Source of the DNA: Comamonas composti DSM 21721
Lineage (GTDB): Bacteria > Pseudomonadota > Gammaproteobacteria > Burkholderiales > Burkholderiaceae_C
Assembly: GCF_000429845.1 (NCBI RefSeq)
Contig: NZ_KE386971.1
Coordinates: 62,198-126,197, forward strand
Length of the DNA: 64,000 nt
Direction: 5' to 3'
Of the stretch, positions 37,193 to 47,007 are shown piece by piece; the first letter of the stretch is position 1; each line of letters starts with the position of its first letter. The translations under genes and the position numbers were made by a program. A model generated the notes under the pieces. That model did no database searches. It was not told the DNA's origin and was given only the letters and a program-made list of their open reading frames with translations.

Positions 37193-38503
37193 ATGCGCGC
37201 AGCACTGTGGCTCATAGGATTGTTTGCAGCGGCCGTGGCCGTTGCCCTGTTCGCGGGCTCCAACCAGGGCTCGATCACCTTGTTCTGGCCGCCCTACCGG
37301 CTGGACTTCTCGCTGAATTTCGCGCTGCTGCTCATGGCCCTGGCCTTTGGCCTGCTCTACGGCGCCCTTCGCACCCTCTCGACCCTGCTGCAAATGCCGC
37401 GCCTGGCGCGCAGCTGGCGCAATCTGCAGCAAGAGCGTGCCATGCACAACGGCCTGCTCGAAGCCCTGTCCCACCTGCAGGCCGGACGCTTTCTGCGCGC
37501 GCGCAAGTCAGCTCTCATGGCGCTGACCATGGAGGCCGCCCAGGGCGATGCCAAGATCAGCCCCATCCACCGCGCACGCCTGCGCGCCATGGCCCACATG
37601 GTGGCCGCCGATGCCTCGCACGCGCTGCAGGACCACTCGCAACGCGACACACATTGGGACCGGGTCATGGCCGATGCGCCCGCGCATGGCAGCACCCAGG
37701 CCAAGGAAATGCGCGAAGGCGCGCAAATGCGTGCCGCACGCTGGGCGCTTGACGATCGCGATGCGCCCGAGGCCTTGCGCCGCCTGGGCGAGCTGCCCCA
37801 GGGTGCGGGCCGGCGCACGATTGCACTGCGCATACGCCTGAAGGCCTCGCGCCTGGCCGGCCAGGCCGCCACGGCCCTGGACACGGCGCGCCTGCTGGCC
37901 AAGCATCGCGCCTTTTCGCCCGCAGCTTCGGCCAGCGTGGTGCGCGGCCTGGTGCTGGAAAACATCCAGGAGGCACGCGATACCTCCGAGCTGCAGCAGT
38001 TCTGGCTGTCACTGGACAGCGAAGAGCGCGCCATGCCCGAGATCGCACTGCCCGCCGCCTCGCGCCTCATGGCCCTGGGCGGAGAAGCCGGCCAGGCCCG
38101 CTCCTGGCTGCTACCTGTCTGGGAACAATTGCTGGTGCACGACGGGCTGCGCGGACAAGCCCATCTGCCGCGCCTGATCCAGGTACTGGAGAACTGCCTG
38201 GACGGCCTGGACAGCGCCTGGCTCGCACGTATCGAGACCGCCTGCAACACCCAACCCCAGGAGCCACGCCTGCAATACCTGGCCGGCATGGCCTGCGTGC
38301 AGCGCCAGCTCTGGGGCAAGGCCCAGCAACTGCTGTTGCGCAGCGCCCCACGCCTGCAGGAGAGCGACTTGCGCACCCGCGCCTGGCAGCGCCTGGCCTT
38401 GATGGCCGAGCACCGCAGCGACACCGACGCCGCAGCCGCAGCCTGGAAAAATGCCGCCCAGGCCGTGGCTGTGCTGCCTGCCAATCCCTCGTTCAAGAAC
38501 TGA
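37193..38503 (+). CDS. hemY: HemY-like TPR membrane protein of the heme operon
   Basis: 436 residues with two N-terminal membrane helices (LWLIGLFAAAVAVALFAGS and FALLLMALAFGLLYGAL) around GSITLFWPPYRLDFSLN, the HemY_N pattern, then helical TPR-like repeats to the end. It is the proteobacterial HemY of the hemCDXY operon, not the Gram-positive protoporphyrinogen oxidase of the same name. Role: late heme synthesis or assembly. A degenerate copy of the inverted-repeat element starts at its TGA stop. Confidence 0.9.
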   Translation: MRAALWLIGLFAAAVAVALFAGSNQGSITLFWPPYRLDFSLNFALLLMALAFGLLYGALRTLSTLLQMPRLARSWRNLQQERAMHNGLLEALSHLQAGRFLRARKSALMALTMEAAQGDAKISPIHRARLRAMAHMVAADASHALQDHSQRDTHWDRVMADAPAHGSTQAKEMREGAQMRAARWALDDRDAPEALRRLGELPQGAGRRTIALRIRLKASRLAGQAATALDTARLLAKHRAFSPAASASVVRGLVLENIQEARDTSELQQFWLSLDSEERAMPEIALPAASRLMALGGEAGQARSWLLPVWEQLLVHDGLRGQAHLPRLIQVLENCLDGLDSAWLARIETACNTQPQEPRLQYLAGMACVQRQLWGKAQQLLLRSAPRLQESDLRTRAWQRLALMAEHRSDTDAAAAAWKNAAQAVAVLPANPSFKN

Positions 38504-38558
38504 GCATCTGCTCACGATCTCTACGCTTGCGCAGCGTCGGGAAGATCGTGAGCATTTT
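38504..38558. repeat. Short degenerate copy of the inverted-repeat element after hemY
   Basis: GCATCTGCTCACGATCTC and GATCGTGAGCATTTTTC arms lie ~20 bp apart, beginning at the hemY TGA stop. The sequence can form a stem of about 12 bp followed by TTTTT, so it may double as the terminator of the heme operon. Confidence 0.55.
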
Positions 38559-38711
38559 TCAAGACCTGCATCCCGCCATGCCCATACGCTGCAGACTCTT
38601 CATCTTTTTTGAATCAAGCAGTCAATCTGGCTGAACTTTTTGGGTTTTTCAGCTCCTTAAACTGCAGTCATGCTGCAGTGCAAGGTGTTCGGACACCATG
38701 CCGCAGCTCCT
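38559..38711. other. Intergenic stretch before element copy 2
   Basis: No gene. It is relatively AT-rich with several T-runs (CTTTTTTG, TTTTTGGGTTTTTC). Together with copy 2 it makes a 518-bp gap between hemY and the cytochrome gene. Confidence 0.5.
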
Positions 38712-38980
38712 AGAACGTGTTTACGATCTCCTCGGTGCCGCGCCAGTGTCTGTGCGGGATGGGATACAAGGCGCGATACCGCAGCAATAGCCGTGCTATT
38801 GCGAGGATTCGCAACGCTGTAGACCGCCCGCAAAGGCACTGGCCCGAAGGGTTGGAGCGAAATCGGGCGATTTCTTCGCGCTGTGGCTTGCTTGCACCTC
38901 GGTGCAAGCTGCGGCCCATCGACTCGAACTCATCCCGATTGCGCTCCAACGCGGCAGCGTAGAGATCGTAAACACGTTCT
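38712..38980. mobile_element. 269-bp MITE-like element, copy 2
   Basis: Perfect 18-bp terminal repeats (GAACGTGTTTACGATCTC / GAGATCGTAAACACGTTC). The flanks are CTA on the left and TTA on the right, one mismatch from a TNA duplication. Internal stems are at 38784-38802 and 38890-38909, and 38851-38867 pairs with 38934-38950. It ends 41 bp before the cytochrome b561 start codon, so it lies in that gene's promoter or leader. This is the most diverged of the three full copies. Confidence 0.8.
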
Positions 38981-39021
38981 TATCACCTCAGACCTGTTCT
39001 GAATTCAAGAGTTTTGCATTC

Positions 39022-39609
39022 ATGTCCTCAACCCATGTTTCCGCCCACATGGCCGCTGCCAGCCCGGCCCGGCGCTACACAGGCACGGCCATGGCCGCCC
39101 ACTGGCTGCTGGCCATCGGCCTGCTGTCGGCGATCGGCCTTGGCTGGTACATGACCGGCCTGCCGTTCTCGCCTGCCCGCCTCAAGCTCTACAACTGGCA
39201 CAAGTGGCTGGGTGTGAGCCTGCTCGCGCTGAGCCTGCTGCGCCTGCTGTGGCGCCTGGGACACAAGCCTCCGCCGCTGCCTGCAAAAATCTCCGAGGCC
39301 ATGCCTGCATGGCAGCGCCTGGCCCATCACGCCACCCAGCATGCAATGTATCTGCTGTTCTTTGCCGTCCCCCTGCTGGGCTGGGCCTACAGCTCGGCAG
39401 CAGGTTTTCCCATCGTCTTTCTGGGACAGATTCCCCTGCCCGACTTTGTCAGCCCCAGCGCCGAGCTCGCCGAAGCCATCAAGCCCTGGCACGGGGCCAG
39501 CGCCTGGGCTTTGACCGCACTCATCGCCGTGCATGTGGGAGCCGCGCTCAAGCACCAGTTTCTGGATCGCGACGGCCTGATCTCGCGCATGCTGCCCGGA
39601 CGCGGCTGA
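39022..39609 (+). CDS. Cytochrome b561
   Basis: 195 residues with four membrane helices and conserved heme-ligand histidines (AAHWLLA, NWHKWLG, HHATQHAMYLLFF, VHVGAALKHQF). CybB-type proteins carry two b hemes and pass electrons from quinol across the inner membrane. Followed by two yceI genes, a common arrangement. Start 39022 was chosen since the upstream in-frame codons belong to the repeat element. Confidence 0.92.
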   Translation: MSSTHVSAHMAAASPARRYTGTAMAAHWLLAIGLLSAIGLGWYMTGLPFSPARLKLYNWHKWLGVSLLALSLLRLLWRLGHKPPPLPAKISEAMPAWQRLAHHATQHAMYLLFFAVPLLGWAYSSAAGFPIVFLGQIPLPDFVSPSAELAEAIKPWHGASAWALTALIAVHVGAALKHQFLDRDGLISRMLPGRG

Positions 39610-39653
39610 ACCCGCCTCTTCTTTTCCCCTGTTCATTTCACAAGGAGTTCGCC

Positions 39654-40214
39654 ATGCGTTTTTCCTCGACCCTGGGCGGCCTGGCCCTGGCCTTGCTGGC
39701 CAGCCAGAGCGCTTTTGCCGCACAGCAACTGGTCCCTGCCCAAAGCTCGGTGAGCTTTACCGCCAAGCAAATGGGCGTGCCCCTGCAAGGTCATTTCAAG
39801 AAGTTCGACGCCCAGATCCAGTTCGACACCGCCAAGCCCGAGGCCAGCAAGATCCGCTTCACCGTGGACACGGGCAGCGCCACCATGGGCTCCAAGGAGA
39901 CCGATGCCGAACTGCCCAAGGCAGACTGGTTCAACGTGGCCAAATTCCCCCAGGCCAGCTTTGACTCCACCAGCGTCAAGGCCCTGGGCAACGGCAAATA
40001 CCAGGTCGAAGGCAAGCTCACCATCAAGGGCCAGAGCCAGAGCATTGCACTGCCGGTCCAGTTGACCCAGGCCGCTGCGACAACCACGGCCACGGGCACG
40101 CTGCCTCTCAAGCGCCTGCAATTCAAGATCGGTGACGGCGACTGGTCCGACACCTCGATGGTCGCCGATGAGGTGCAGGTGCAGTTCAAGCTCACGATGA
40201 CCGGGGTCAAGTGA
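39654..40214 (+). CDS. YceI-family periplasmic lipid-binding protein (first of pair)
   Basis: 186 residues, signal peptide ~1-23 (LALALLASQSAFA/AQ). The lipocalin-like YceI barrel carries SSVSFTAKQMGVPLQGHFKKFD, FTVDTGSATMGSKETDAELPKADWFNV and KFPQASFDSTSVKALGNGKYQV. Members bind polyisoprenoids such as quinone-like molecules in the periplasm. Good ribosome-binding site AAGGAG. Lies 44 bp after cytochrome b561 and is probably cotranscribed; a quinone-related partnership is inferred. Confidence 0.9.
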   Translation: MRFSSTLGGLALALLASQSAFAAQQLVPAQSSVSFTAKQMGVPLQGHFKKFDAQIQFDTAKPEASKIRFTVDTGSATMGSKETDAELPKADWFNVAKFPQASFDSTSVKALGNGKYQVEGKLTIKGQSQSIALPVQLTQAAATTTATGTLPLKRLQFKIGDGDWSDTSMVADEVQVQFKLTMTGVK

Positions 40215-40286
40215 TCCTCTGATTCAATAGCGCCATTCGCACTGGCGGCTTCCATTTTTTGTGCAATCCCATCAAGGAGTTTTTTC

Positions 40287-40862
40287 ATGCGCATTTCCGT
40301 GTTTGCCCTGGCCGTTGCCGGCCTGTTCGCCACCGCCGCCCAGGCTGCTCCCGCAAGCTATGCCCTGGACCCCACGCATACCTTCGTGACCTTCGAGATC
40401 GACCACATGGGCGCCTCGACCAACCGCGTGCGCTTCGACAAGAAGAGCGGCAGCGTGGAGTTCGACAGGGCAGCCAAGACCGGCAAGGTCGAGGTGGTTC
40501 TCGAGATGGACTCGCTGAACTCGGGCACAGCCACCTTCGACAAGCACCTCAAGAGCGCCGACATCTTCAACACCGCCAAGTTCCCCCAGGCCAGGTTCGT
40601 CTCCGACAAGTTCGTGTTCGACGGTGACAAGCTCAAGGAAGTCACAGGCCAGCTGACCATCCTCGACAAGACCCAGCCCGTGACCATCAAGGCCAACAAG
40701 TTCACCTGCTACCCCAATCCCATGCTGCAAAAGCGCGAGACCTGCGGCGGCGACTTCGAGGCCGTGATCGACCGCAGCGCCTTTGGCGTGAACTATGGCC
40801 TGGACTATGGCTTTCCCAAGCAGGTCCGACTCGTGATGAGCATCGAGGCCGTGAAACAGTAA
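40287..40862 (+). CDS. YceI-family periplasmic lipid-binding protein (second of pair)
   Basis: 191 residues, signal peptide ~1-20 (VFALAVAGLFATAAQA). YceI core THTFVTFEIDHMGASTNRVRF, with FDKHLKSADIFNTAKFPQARF. It has a distinct C-terminus with a Cys pair (FTCYPNPMLQKRETCGGDFE) typical of the longer YceI subfamily, so it is not a recent duplicate of its neighbour. AAGGAG ribosome-binding site. Last gene of the b561-YceI-YceI group; a strong terminator follows. Confidence 0.92.
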   Translation: MRISVFALAVAGLFATAAQAAPASYALDPTHTFVTFEIDHMGASTNRVRFDKKSGSVEFDRAAKTGKVEVVLEMDSLNSGTATFDKHLKSADIFNTAKFPQARFVSDKFVFDGDKLKEVTGQLTILDKTQPVTIKANKFTCYPNPMLQKRETCGGDFEAVIDRSAFGVNYGLDYGFPKQVRLVMSIEAVKQ

Positions 40863-40883
40863 GACAGCACACCCTCAACGCCC

Positions 40884-40922
40884 AAAAAAGCCCTGGCCTT
40901 TTGAAAAGGCCAGGGCTTTTTT
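40884..40922 (+). terminator. Intrinsic terminator after the yceI pair
   Basis: AAAAGCCCTGGCC-TTTTGAAAA-GGCCAGGGCTTTT: 13-bp arms with a T-run after and an A-run before, so it can work in both directions. Confidence 0.9.
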
Positions 40923-41087
40923 GCATGCTCAGCGTGCCTGCATCCATCGGCGCTTGCGAACCGCAGGCTTGAGAGGCAGGCCAGAGCCTGCCTGATCACC
41001 AGGGCCGGGCCGCTCTGCGGCAATCTTCAGGGATTCCTCTTTATTCTTCTGGAACCCATTTACCCCAAAAACCCCGGAAATTCTTTC

Positions 41088-41426
41088 TCAAATACTTTTG
41101 GGATCATCTCCATATTTATTGCTGCCTTTTGTTCCACCAATAAAATACACCAAAATCGCGCCATAAACAGGAGCCAAAATCCACCAGCCGTTATGATTCA
41201 CATCATGCGCACGACGCACGGTTATTGCCAGCTGAGGGACAAGAGTCAATACAAAATAGGCCACCATGGCGATGATGGCTTCAAATTCCCCCATAAAGAA
41301 ATAAACGCCATAAGCGATTACCATCATCACCAGCATGCTTATCAGCTGGAACATCCAGTATTCCTTGCGCCTCGCCCTTCCCTTGAAGTTTGCGTAATTC
41401 TTCAAGGCATTAAGATAATGTTTCAT
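41088..41426 (-). CDS. DUF805 family inner-membrane protein, AT-rich
   Basis: 112 residues. Family marks are NFKGRARRKEYWMF at the N-terminus, RRAHDVNHNGWW in the middle and GSNKYGDDP at the C-terminus, with three to four membrane helices. DUF805 proteins (like E. coli YhaH) have no settled function. The gene and its flanks (about 41040-41640) are clearly richer in A/T than everything around them, with codons such as ATA, AAA and TAT, suggesting recent acquisition. No partner genes. Confidence 0.88.
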   Translation of the reverse strand: MKHYLNALKNYANFKGRARRKEYWMFQLISMLVMMVIAYGVYFFMGEFEAIIAMVAYFVLTLVPQLAITVRRAHDVNHNGWWILAPVYGAILVYFIGGTKGSNKYGDDPKSI

Positions 41427-41841
41427 ATATTCCCTCTCGAAGTTTGATCTCTATTATTCAGCAGAAAAATAAAGCGGCATGATACTTGATCTCTCTTCAA
41501 ATCAGGAACAGACAGAATGTCAAATATAGGCATCAGATCCGGCATGGAGAATTACTAACATTCTTCATTGCTATTTCAATGCCCGAAAAGACATAAGCCA
41601 GAAGCCTCTGTATAACGATTTCATGCCCTGGCTTGAATATTTCAAAAAATTTACAAACGCCCCCTCAAACCGATGCAGATCGCGCCGCGCAAGCTCTTCT
41701 CGCGTGGATGGCTCCCAATCGAACACTTGCACTCAAAGAGCGCCAGGCCGGCAGCGGCATGTCCACTTCGCGTGCGCCGTGCCCTGGCACGCAGTCGGCC
41801 AGCCTCCCTTGCCCTGAAGGACCGGCCCCGCCAAGGGCCCA
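41427..41841. other. 415-bp intergenic region
   Basis: The left half (to ~41640) is AT-rich and belongs with the DUF805 gene, probably its promoter. The right half returns to high GC. No gene or clear repeat is seen. Confidence 0.6.
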
Positions 41842-42090
41842 TCACCCGGGGCTGGCGCAACCCTGCGCCTTGCGCACCCTTTGCACCGATGCCGGGAACT
41901 TCGCCAGTTTGCCATCGGGGCGCCGGGGCCGGGCCACCAGTTCGCCGCCGCAGTTCGGGCAGATGCCCTGGAGCACGGTCTCTGCGCAGTCCGCGCAGAA
42001 GGTGCATTCGAAACTGCAGATGCGCGCCTCGGCCGACGCAGCAGGCAGGTCCTTGTCGCAGCACTCGCAGTTCGGTCTCAGTTCCAGCAT
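41842..42090 (-). CDS. DUF1272 zinc-ribbon-like protein
   Basis: 82 residues. MLELRPNCECCDKDLP opens the DUF1272 pattern; further Cys pairs (CSFECTFCADC, CPNCGG) make a compact cysteine-rich domain likely to bind zinc. Function unknown. Start 42090 has a strong GGAGG ribosome-binding site. Divergent from the VOC gene. Confidence 0.85.
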   Translation of the reverse strand: MLELRPNCECCDKDLPAASAEARICSFECTFCADCAETVLQGICPNCGGELVARPRRPDGKLAKFPASVQRVRKAQGCASPG

Positions 42091-42251
42091 GGACGCCCCT
42101 CCGGTAGAAGAAAGCCACAGCCTAGCAGTTCGCCCGCGTGGACCGGCCCTGTCCACCAGGCCTCGGGCATATCCCTAGTCGCACGACCAAGTTTCATTTA
42201 GGTTAATTTATTATGAATAGTAGAATTAGCACGCCAGCCAAGGAGACACCG

Positions 42252-42872
42252 ATGAATGCCACCGCCCGTCCCGACCTGTCCACGCTCCCGCCGCCTGCGG
42301 CCGTGCAGCAGTTGCACCACTACGCCTACAAGGCGCGCGATGCCGAGGAAACGCGGCACTTCTACGAGGACATACTGGGCCTGCCGCTCTACCACATCAT
42401 CCAGAGCGACTACGTGCCTTCCACGGGCGAGTACTGCCCCTACACCCATTTCTTCTTTCGTCTGCGCGACGGCAGCTTCATCGCCTTCTTCGACATAGGC
42501 GACGACGAGAAGGCCCTGCCCTCGCCCAACACCCCGCTGTGGATCAACCACATCGCGTTCCGCGTGGACACGGTGCAGGAGCTGGAGAACACCAAGGCCC
42601 GCCTGCAAGCCCATGGCGTGGAGGTGCTGGGCGTGACCGACCACCACATCTTCAAGAGCATTTATTTCTTCGACCCCAACGGCATACGCCTGGAGCTGTC
42701 GGCCCAACTGGCCGACGAGGTGCAGATGGCGCGCGAGAGCCAGACCGCCCATGCACGCCTGGCCGAGTGGACGGCACGCAAACAGCAGTGGCGCCAGGAG
42801 CGCACCGAGGGCAGAAGCAGCACCCCACTCAAGCCCCAGAGCAATGACAGACCCGAGTTCGTGCCGGACTGA
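42252..42872 (+). CDS. VOC-superfamily (glyoxalase/dioxygenase fold) protein
   Basis: 206 residues. The N-terminal half starts QLHHYAYKARDAEETRHFYEDILGLPL (metal-ligand His at HHYAY) and the C-terminal half has WINHIAFRV, with a ligand Glu in DPNGIRLEL. The two babbab modules form one metal site. It may be a dioxygenase or isomerase; no substrate can be named. AAGGAG ribosome-binding site. An AT-rich stretch upstream (42190-42235) probably holds its promoter. Confidence 0.85.
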   Translation: MNATARPDLSTLPPPAAVQQLHHYAYKARDAEETRHFYEDILGLPLYHIIQSDYVPSTGEYCPYTHFFFRLRDGSFIAFFDIGDDEKALPSPNTPLWINHIAFRVDTVQELENTKARLQAHGVEVLGVTDHHIFKSIYFFDPNGIRLELSAQLADEVQMARESQTAHARLAEWTARKQQWRQERTEGRSSTPLKPQSNDRPEFVPD

Positions 42873-42988
42873 CTGGCCCGTCACTCGTCCCACCTGAGCC
42901 TGTGTGCATCAGGGCCGCTGCGCGCGAGACAGGGACAGGGTGGCTAAAATCGGTGGCAATCCGTCATTTATTCGTTAATACATGCAAG

Positions 42989-43017
42989 ACGGCATCCCTT
43001 GACCGGATGCCGTTTTC
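42989..43017 (+). terminator. Terminator-like hairpin 25 nt before valS
   Basis: ACGGCATCC-CTTGACC-GGATGCCGT then TTTTC. 9-bp arms. It may end the VOC transcript or act as an attenuator of valS, since little room for a promoter remains before the valS start at 43042. Confidence 0.6.
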
Positions 43018-43041
43018 ATTTGTCCCACGACGCCACAAGCC

Positions 43042-45954
43042 ATGAGCGACTCCATTGCACAGCCGGGCCTCAACAGCCTTTCCAAATCGTTTGAACCCGC
43101 CGCCATAGAAGCCCAATGGGGCCCGGAATGGGAAAAGCGCGGCTACGGCAATGCCGGCTACCGTGGCACGGGCCAACCCGGCGCCGAAGCCGTGGCTGCA
43201 GGCCAGAACTTCGCCATCCAGCTGCCGCCGCCCAATGTGACCGGCACGCTGCACATGGGCCATGCCTTCAACCAGACCATCATGGACTCCCTCACGCGCT
43301 ACCACCGCATGAAGGGCTTCAACACGGCCTGGATTCCCGGCACCGACCATGCCGGCATTGCCACGCAAATCGTGGTCGAGCGCCAGCTGCAAACCCAGGG
43401 CGTGAGCCGCTACGACCTGGGCCGTGACGCCTTCGCCCAAAAAGTCTGGGAGTGGAAGGAGCAGTCCGGCAACACCATCACCACGCAGATGCGCCGCATG
43501 GGCGATACCGTGGACTGGAGCCGCGAGTACTTCACCATGGACCCCAATCTGTCCCAGGTGGTGACCGACACCTTTGTGAAGCTGTATGAGCAAGGCCTGA
43601 TCTACCGCGGCAAGCGCCTGGTGAACTGGGACCCGGTGCTGCAGTCCGCCGTGTCCGACCTGGAAGTGGAAAACCAGGAAAAAGACGGCTCGCTGTGGCA
43701 TATCGCCTACCCGCTCACCAGCGGTGAAGGCCAGTTGGTGGTGGCCACCACCCGCCCCGAAACCATGCTGGGCGACGTGGCCGTGATGGTCCACCCTGAA
43801 GACGAGCGCTACCAGCACCTGATCGGCCAGACCGTGACCCTGCCGCTGGTGGGCCGCGAGATCCCCATCATTGCCGATGACTATGTGGACCGTGCGTTCG
43901 GCACCGGCGTGGTCAAGGTCACGCCCGCGCACGACAACAACGACTACCAGGTCGGCCAGCGCCACAAGCTGCCCATGATTTGCGTGCTGACGCTGACCGC
44001 CAAGATCAACGACGAGGCGCCCGAGAAATACCGCGGCATGGACCGCTTTGTGGCGCGCAAGGCCATCGTGGCCGATCTGGAAGAAGCCGGCCTGCTGGTG
44101 GAAACCAAGAAGCACAAGCTGATGGTGCCCATCTGCGACCGCACCGGTCAGGTGATCGAGCCCATGCTGACGGACCAGTGGTTTATCGCCATGAACCAGG
44201 TGGCCAAGCCCGGCACGGGCGACGCCACGGGCAAGTCCATCGCCCAAAAAGCCATCGATGCTGTGGACTCCGGCGCCGTGAAGTTTGTGCCCGAGAACTG
44301 GGTCAACACCTACAACCAGTGGATGAACAACATCCAGGACTGGTGCATCTCGCGCCAGCTGTGGTGGGGCCACCAGATTCCCGCCTGGTATGACGAAGAC
44401 GGCAAGGTTTACGTGGCCAAGAACGAGGCCGAAGCCCAGGCACAAGCCCCCGGCAAGACGCTGACCCGCGACCCCGACGTGCTGGACACCTGGTACTCCT
44501 CGGCCATGGTGCCCTTCTCCACCATGGGCTGGCCTCACCAGACCGATGCGGCGGACGACAACTACAACCTCTACCTGCCTTCTTCGGTGCTGGTCACGGG
44601 TTACGACATCATCTTCTTCTGGGTCGCCCGGATGATCATGATGACCACCCACTTCACCGGCCGCGTGCCCTTCACCCATGTCTATATGCATGGCCTGGTG
44701 CGCGACGCCCAGGGCAAGAAGATGAGCAAGTCCGAAGGCAATGTGCTGGACCCGGTGGACTTGATTGATGGCATCGCCCTGGAGCCCCTGCTGGACAAGC
44801 GCACCCAAGGCCTGCGCAAGCCAGAGACCGCCCCCCAGGTGCGCAAGAACACGCAAAAGGAATTCCCCGAAGGCATTCCCGCCTACGGCGCCGATGCGCT
44901 GCGCTTCACCTTTGCAGCCCTGGCCTCGCTGGGCCGCTCCATCAACTTCGACAGCAAGCGCTGCGAGGGCTATCGCAACTTCTGCAACAAGCTCTGGAAC
45001 GCCAGCCGCTTCGTGCTCATGAACTGCGAGGGCCAGGACTGCGGCCTGCTGCCGCACACCAGGGAGCAGTGCCAGGCCGGCGGCGAGTTCGAGAACTACA
45101 TGCACTTCAGCCAGGCTGACCGCTGGATTGCCTCGCAACTCGAAAAAGTCTCGGCCGAAGTCGCCAAGGGCTTTGCCGAGTTCCGCCTGGACAACGTGGC
45201 CAACACGATTTACGACTTTGTCTGGAACGAGTTCTGCGACTGGTATCTGGAAATCGCCAAGGTGCAGATCCAGACCGGCAATGAAGCCGAGCAACGCGCC
45301 ACGCGCCGCACGCTGATCCGCACGCTGGAAGCCATCCTGCGCCTGGCCCACCCCATCATCCCGTTCGTGACCGAGGAGCTGTGGCAAAAGGTCGCGCCCG
45401 TGGCCGGGCTGCAGGGCGAGTCGGTTGCCGTCGCCGTCTATCCCGAGGCCCGCCCCGAAAAGATCGACGAAGCCGCCATCGCCTACGTGGGCCGCATCAA
45501 GCAGATGGTCGACACCTGCCGCACGCTGCGCGGCGAGATGGGCGTCTCCCCGGCCCAGCGTCTGCCGCTGCTGGCCGTGGCAGGCAACGCAGCCGATGCC
45601 CAGTTTCTGCGTGCGAATGCCGCCGTGCTGCAGAACCTGGCCAAGCTCAGCGAGGTCAAGGTGTTCGACGACGAGGCCGCCTGGAGCCAGGCCGCACAGG
45701 CCGCGCCCGTGGCCGTGCTCGGCGATGCGCGCCTGGCCCTGTTCGTGGAAGTCGATGTGGTGGCCGAAAAGGCCCGCCTGTCCAAGGAAGCCCTGCGCCT
45801 GGAAACCGAGATCAAGAAGGCCCAGGCCAAGCTCGGCAACGAGGCCTTTGTGGCCAAGGCTCCGCCTGCCGTGATCGAGCAGGAGCAAAAGCGCGTGGCC
45901 GACTTCGGCGTCACGCTGGCCCGCATCCAGGAACAGCTGCAGCGGCTAAAGTAA
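43042..45954 (+). CDS. valS: Valyl-tRNA synthetase
   Basis: 970 residues. Class-I motifs are [15 protein letters not shown] (HIGH region, ~71) and KKMSKSEGN (~559-567). The editing domain has the [15 protein letters not shown] block. The anticodon-binding domain and a C-terminal coiled coil ([18 protein letters not shown]) complete the ValRS layout. It charges tRNA-Val and edits Thr-tRNA. The Shine-Dalgarno is weak. A hairpin precedes it by 25 nt. Confidence 0.97.
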   Translation: MSDSIAQPGLNSLSKSFEPAAIEAQWGPEWEKRGYGNAGYRGTGQPGAEAVAAGQNFAIQLPPPNVTGTLHMGHAFNQTIMDSLTRYHRMKGFNTAWIPGTDHAGIATQIVVERQLQTQGVSRYDLGRDAFAQKVWEWKEQSGNTITTQMRRMGDTVDWSREYFTMDPNLSQVVTDTFVKLYEQGLIYRGKRLVNWDPVLQSAVSDLEVENQEKDGSLWHIAYPLTSGEGQLVVATTRPETMLGDVAVMVHPEDERYQHLIGQTVTLPLVGREIPIIADDYVDRAFGTGVVKVTPAHDNNDYQVGQRHKLPMICVLTLTAKINDEAPEKYRGMDRFVARKAIVADLEEAGLLVETKKHKLMVPICDRTGQVIEPMLTDQWFIAMNQVAKPGTGDATGKSIAQKAIDAVDSGAVKFVPENWVNTYNQWMNNIQDWCISRQLWWGHQIPAWYDEDGKVYVAKNEAEAQAQAPGKTLTRDPDVLDTWYSSAMVPFSTMGWPHQTDAADDNYNLYLPSSVLVTGYDIIFFWVARMIMMTTHFTGRVPFTHVYMHGLVRDAQGKKMSKSEGNVLDPVDLIDGIALEPLLDKRTQGLRKPETAPQVRKNTQKEFPEGIPAYGADALRFTFAALASLGRSINFDSKRCEGYRNFCNKLWNASRFVLMNCEGQDCGLLPHTREQCQAGGEFENYMHFSQADRWIASQLEKVSAEVAKGFAEFRLDNVANTIYDFVWNEFCDWYLEIAKVQIQTGNEAEQRATRRTLIRTLEAILRLAHPIIPFVTEELWQKVAPVAGLQGESVAVAVYPEARPEKIDEAAIAYVGRIKQMVDTCRTLRGEMGVSPAQRLPLLAVAGNAADAQFLRANAAVLQNLAKLSEVKVFDDEAAWSQAAQAAPVAVLGDARLALFVEVDVVAEKARLSKEALRLETEIKKAQAKLGNEAFVAKAPPAVIEQEQKRVADFGVTLARIQEQLQRLK

Positions 45955-45986
45955 ATCTTTGTAAAATAAAAGCTTTGACCTGTAAG

Positions 45987-46010
45987 GGCACGGGATCCCG
46001 TGCCTTTTTT
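45987..46010 (+). terminator. Intrinsic terminator between valS and galU
   Basis: Perfect palindrome GGCACGGGATCCCGTGCC followed by six T. It is only 26 nt before the galU start, leaving no room for a full promoter downstream. Confidence 0.85.
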
Positions 46011-46035
46011 CCATGTATCCCAAAAAGGTATGCAG

Positions 46036-46923
46036 ATGAGCAACCAGACGCGCGTTCGCAAGGCCGTGTTTCCCGTGGCCGGACTTGGCACACGCTTTTT
46101 GCCGGCCACCAAGGCCTCGCCCAAGGAAATGCTTCCCGTGGTGGACAAGCCGCTGATCCAGTACGCCGTGGAAGAAGCCTATGAGGCCGGCATACGCGAC
46201 ATGGTGTTTGTCACCGGCCGCAGCAAGCGCGCCATCGAGGATCATTTCGACACCGCCTACGAGCTGGAGAACGAGCTGGAGAACGCAGGCAAGCAGGCCA
46301 TGCTGGAGCTGGTGCGCAGCATCAGCCCGGCCGACATGAACTGCCTGTTCGTGCGCCAGCCGCGCTCGCTGGGCCTGGGCCATGCGGTACTGTGCGCCGA
46401 ACCGCTGGTGGGCAACGAGCCGTTTGCGGTCATCCTGGCCGACGACCTGATGCGGGGCGACAACGGCGGCCCGGGCGTGATGGCGCAGATGACGGCAGCC
46501 TTCCAGAAGCAGGGCCGCTCCCTGCTGGCCGTGCAGGAGGTACCGCTGGAGCACACCAAGCGCTACGGCATCGTCAAGGGCGAGCCTGCAGGCGCCTCGC
46601 TGATGCGCATAGAGCAGATCGTGGAAAAGCCTGCGCCGGAAGCCGCTCCCTCGCGCATGGGCGTGGCCGGCCGCTATGTGCTCACGCCCGCGATCTTCGA
46701 CGAGATCCGCAAGCAGCCCAAGGGCGTGGGCGGAGAGATACAGCTCACCGATGCCATCGAGCGCCTGATGGCCAGCGAAGCCATCTACGCCTACCAATAC
46801 CAGGGTAAGCGCTATGACTGCGGCAGCAAGGAAGGCTTTCTGCAAGCCACGGTGGAGCTGGCCCTGCAGCACGCCGAAGTCGGCGCCCCGTTCCGTGAAT
46901 ACCTCAAAAATCTGAGCTTGTAG
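46036..46923 (+). CDS. galU: UTP-glucose-1-phosphate uridylyltransferase
   Basis: 295 residues. [32 protein letters not shown] is the nucleotide-binding signature; VILADDLM (metal-binding Asp) and [12 protein letters not shown] follow, with the C-terminal [14 protein letters not shown]. It makes UDP-glucose for surface polysaccharides. The ATG at 46036 has AAGG 7 nt upstream; the ATG at 46030 is two codons earlier. A terminator-like hairpin precedes it closely, so attenuated read-through from valS is possible. Confidence 0.95.
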   Translation: MSNQTRVRKAVFPVAGLGTRFLPATKASPKEMLPVVDKPLIQYAVEEAYEAGIRDMVFVTGRSKRAIEDHFDTAYELENELENAGKQAMLELVRSISPADMNCLFVRQPRSLGLGHAVLCAEPLVGNEPFAVILADDLMRGDNGGPGVMAQMTAAFQKQGRSLLAVQEVPLEHTKRYGIVKGEPAGASLMRIEQIVEKPAPEAAPSRMGVAGRYVLTPAIFDEIRKQPKGVGGEIQLTDAIERLMASEAIYAYQYQGKRYDCGSKEGFLQATVELALQHAEVGAPFREYLKNLSL

Positions 46924-47000
46924 CGCTTGTCCCTTATGGGTTTCAAATAGAAAAGGCCTGGAAATCCAGGCCTTTCTTGCGCTAGCAGCTCATATTTTTG
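46920..47000. repeat. AGCGCTT-family repeat enclosing a terminator hairpin, after galU
   Basis: TAGCGCTTGTCC on the left and GCGCTAGCAGCTCATATTTTTG on the right match the other family members. Between them 46952-46975 (AAAGGCCTGG/CCAGGCCTTT) is a strong hairpin followed by a short pyrimidine run, likely a terminator for galU and, in reverse, for tusA. Confidence 0.7.
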
Positions 47001-47007
47001 CAGCGCC

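Noticed and set aside
40219..40262. Possible further AGCGC-type repeat (GATTCAATAGCGCC...GGCGGCTTCC) between the two yceI genes
   Set aside because: Only partly resembles the family; left out of the repeat list.
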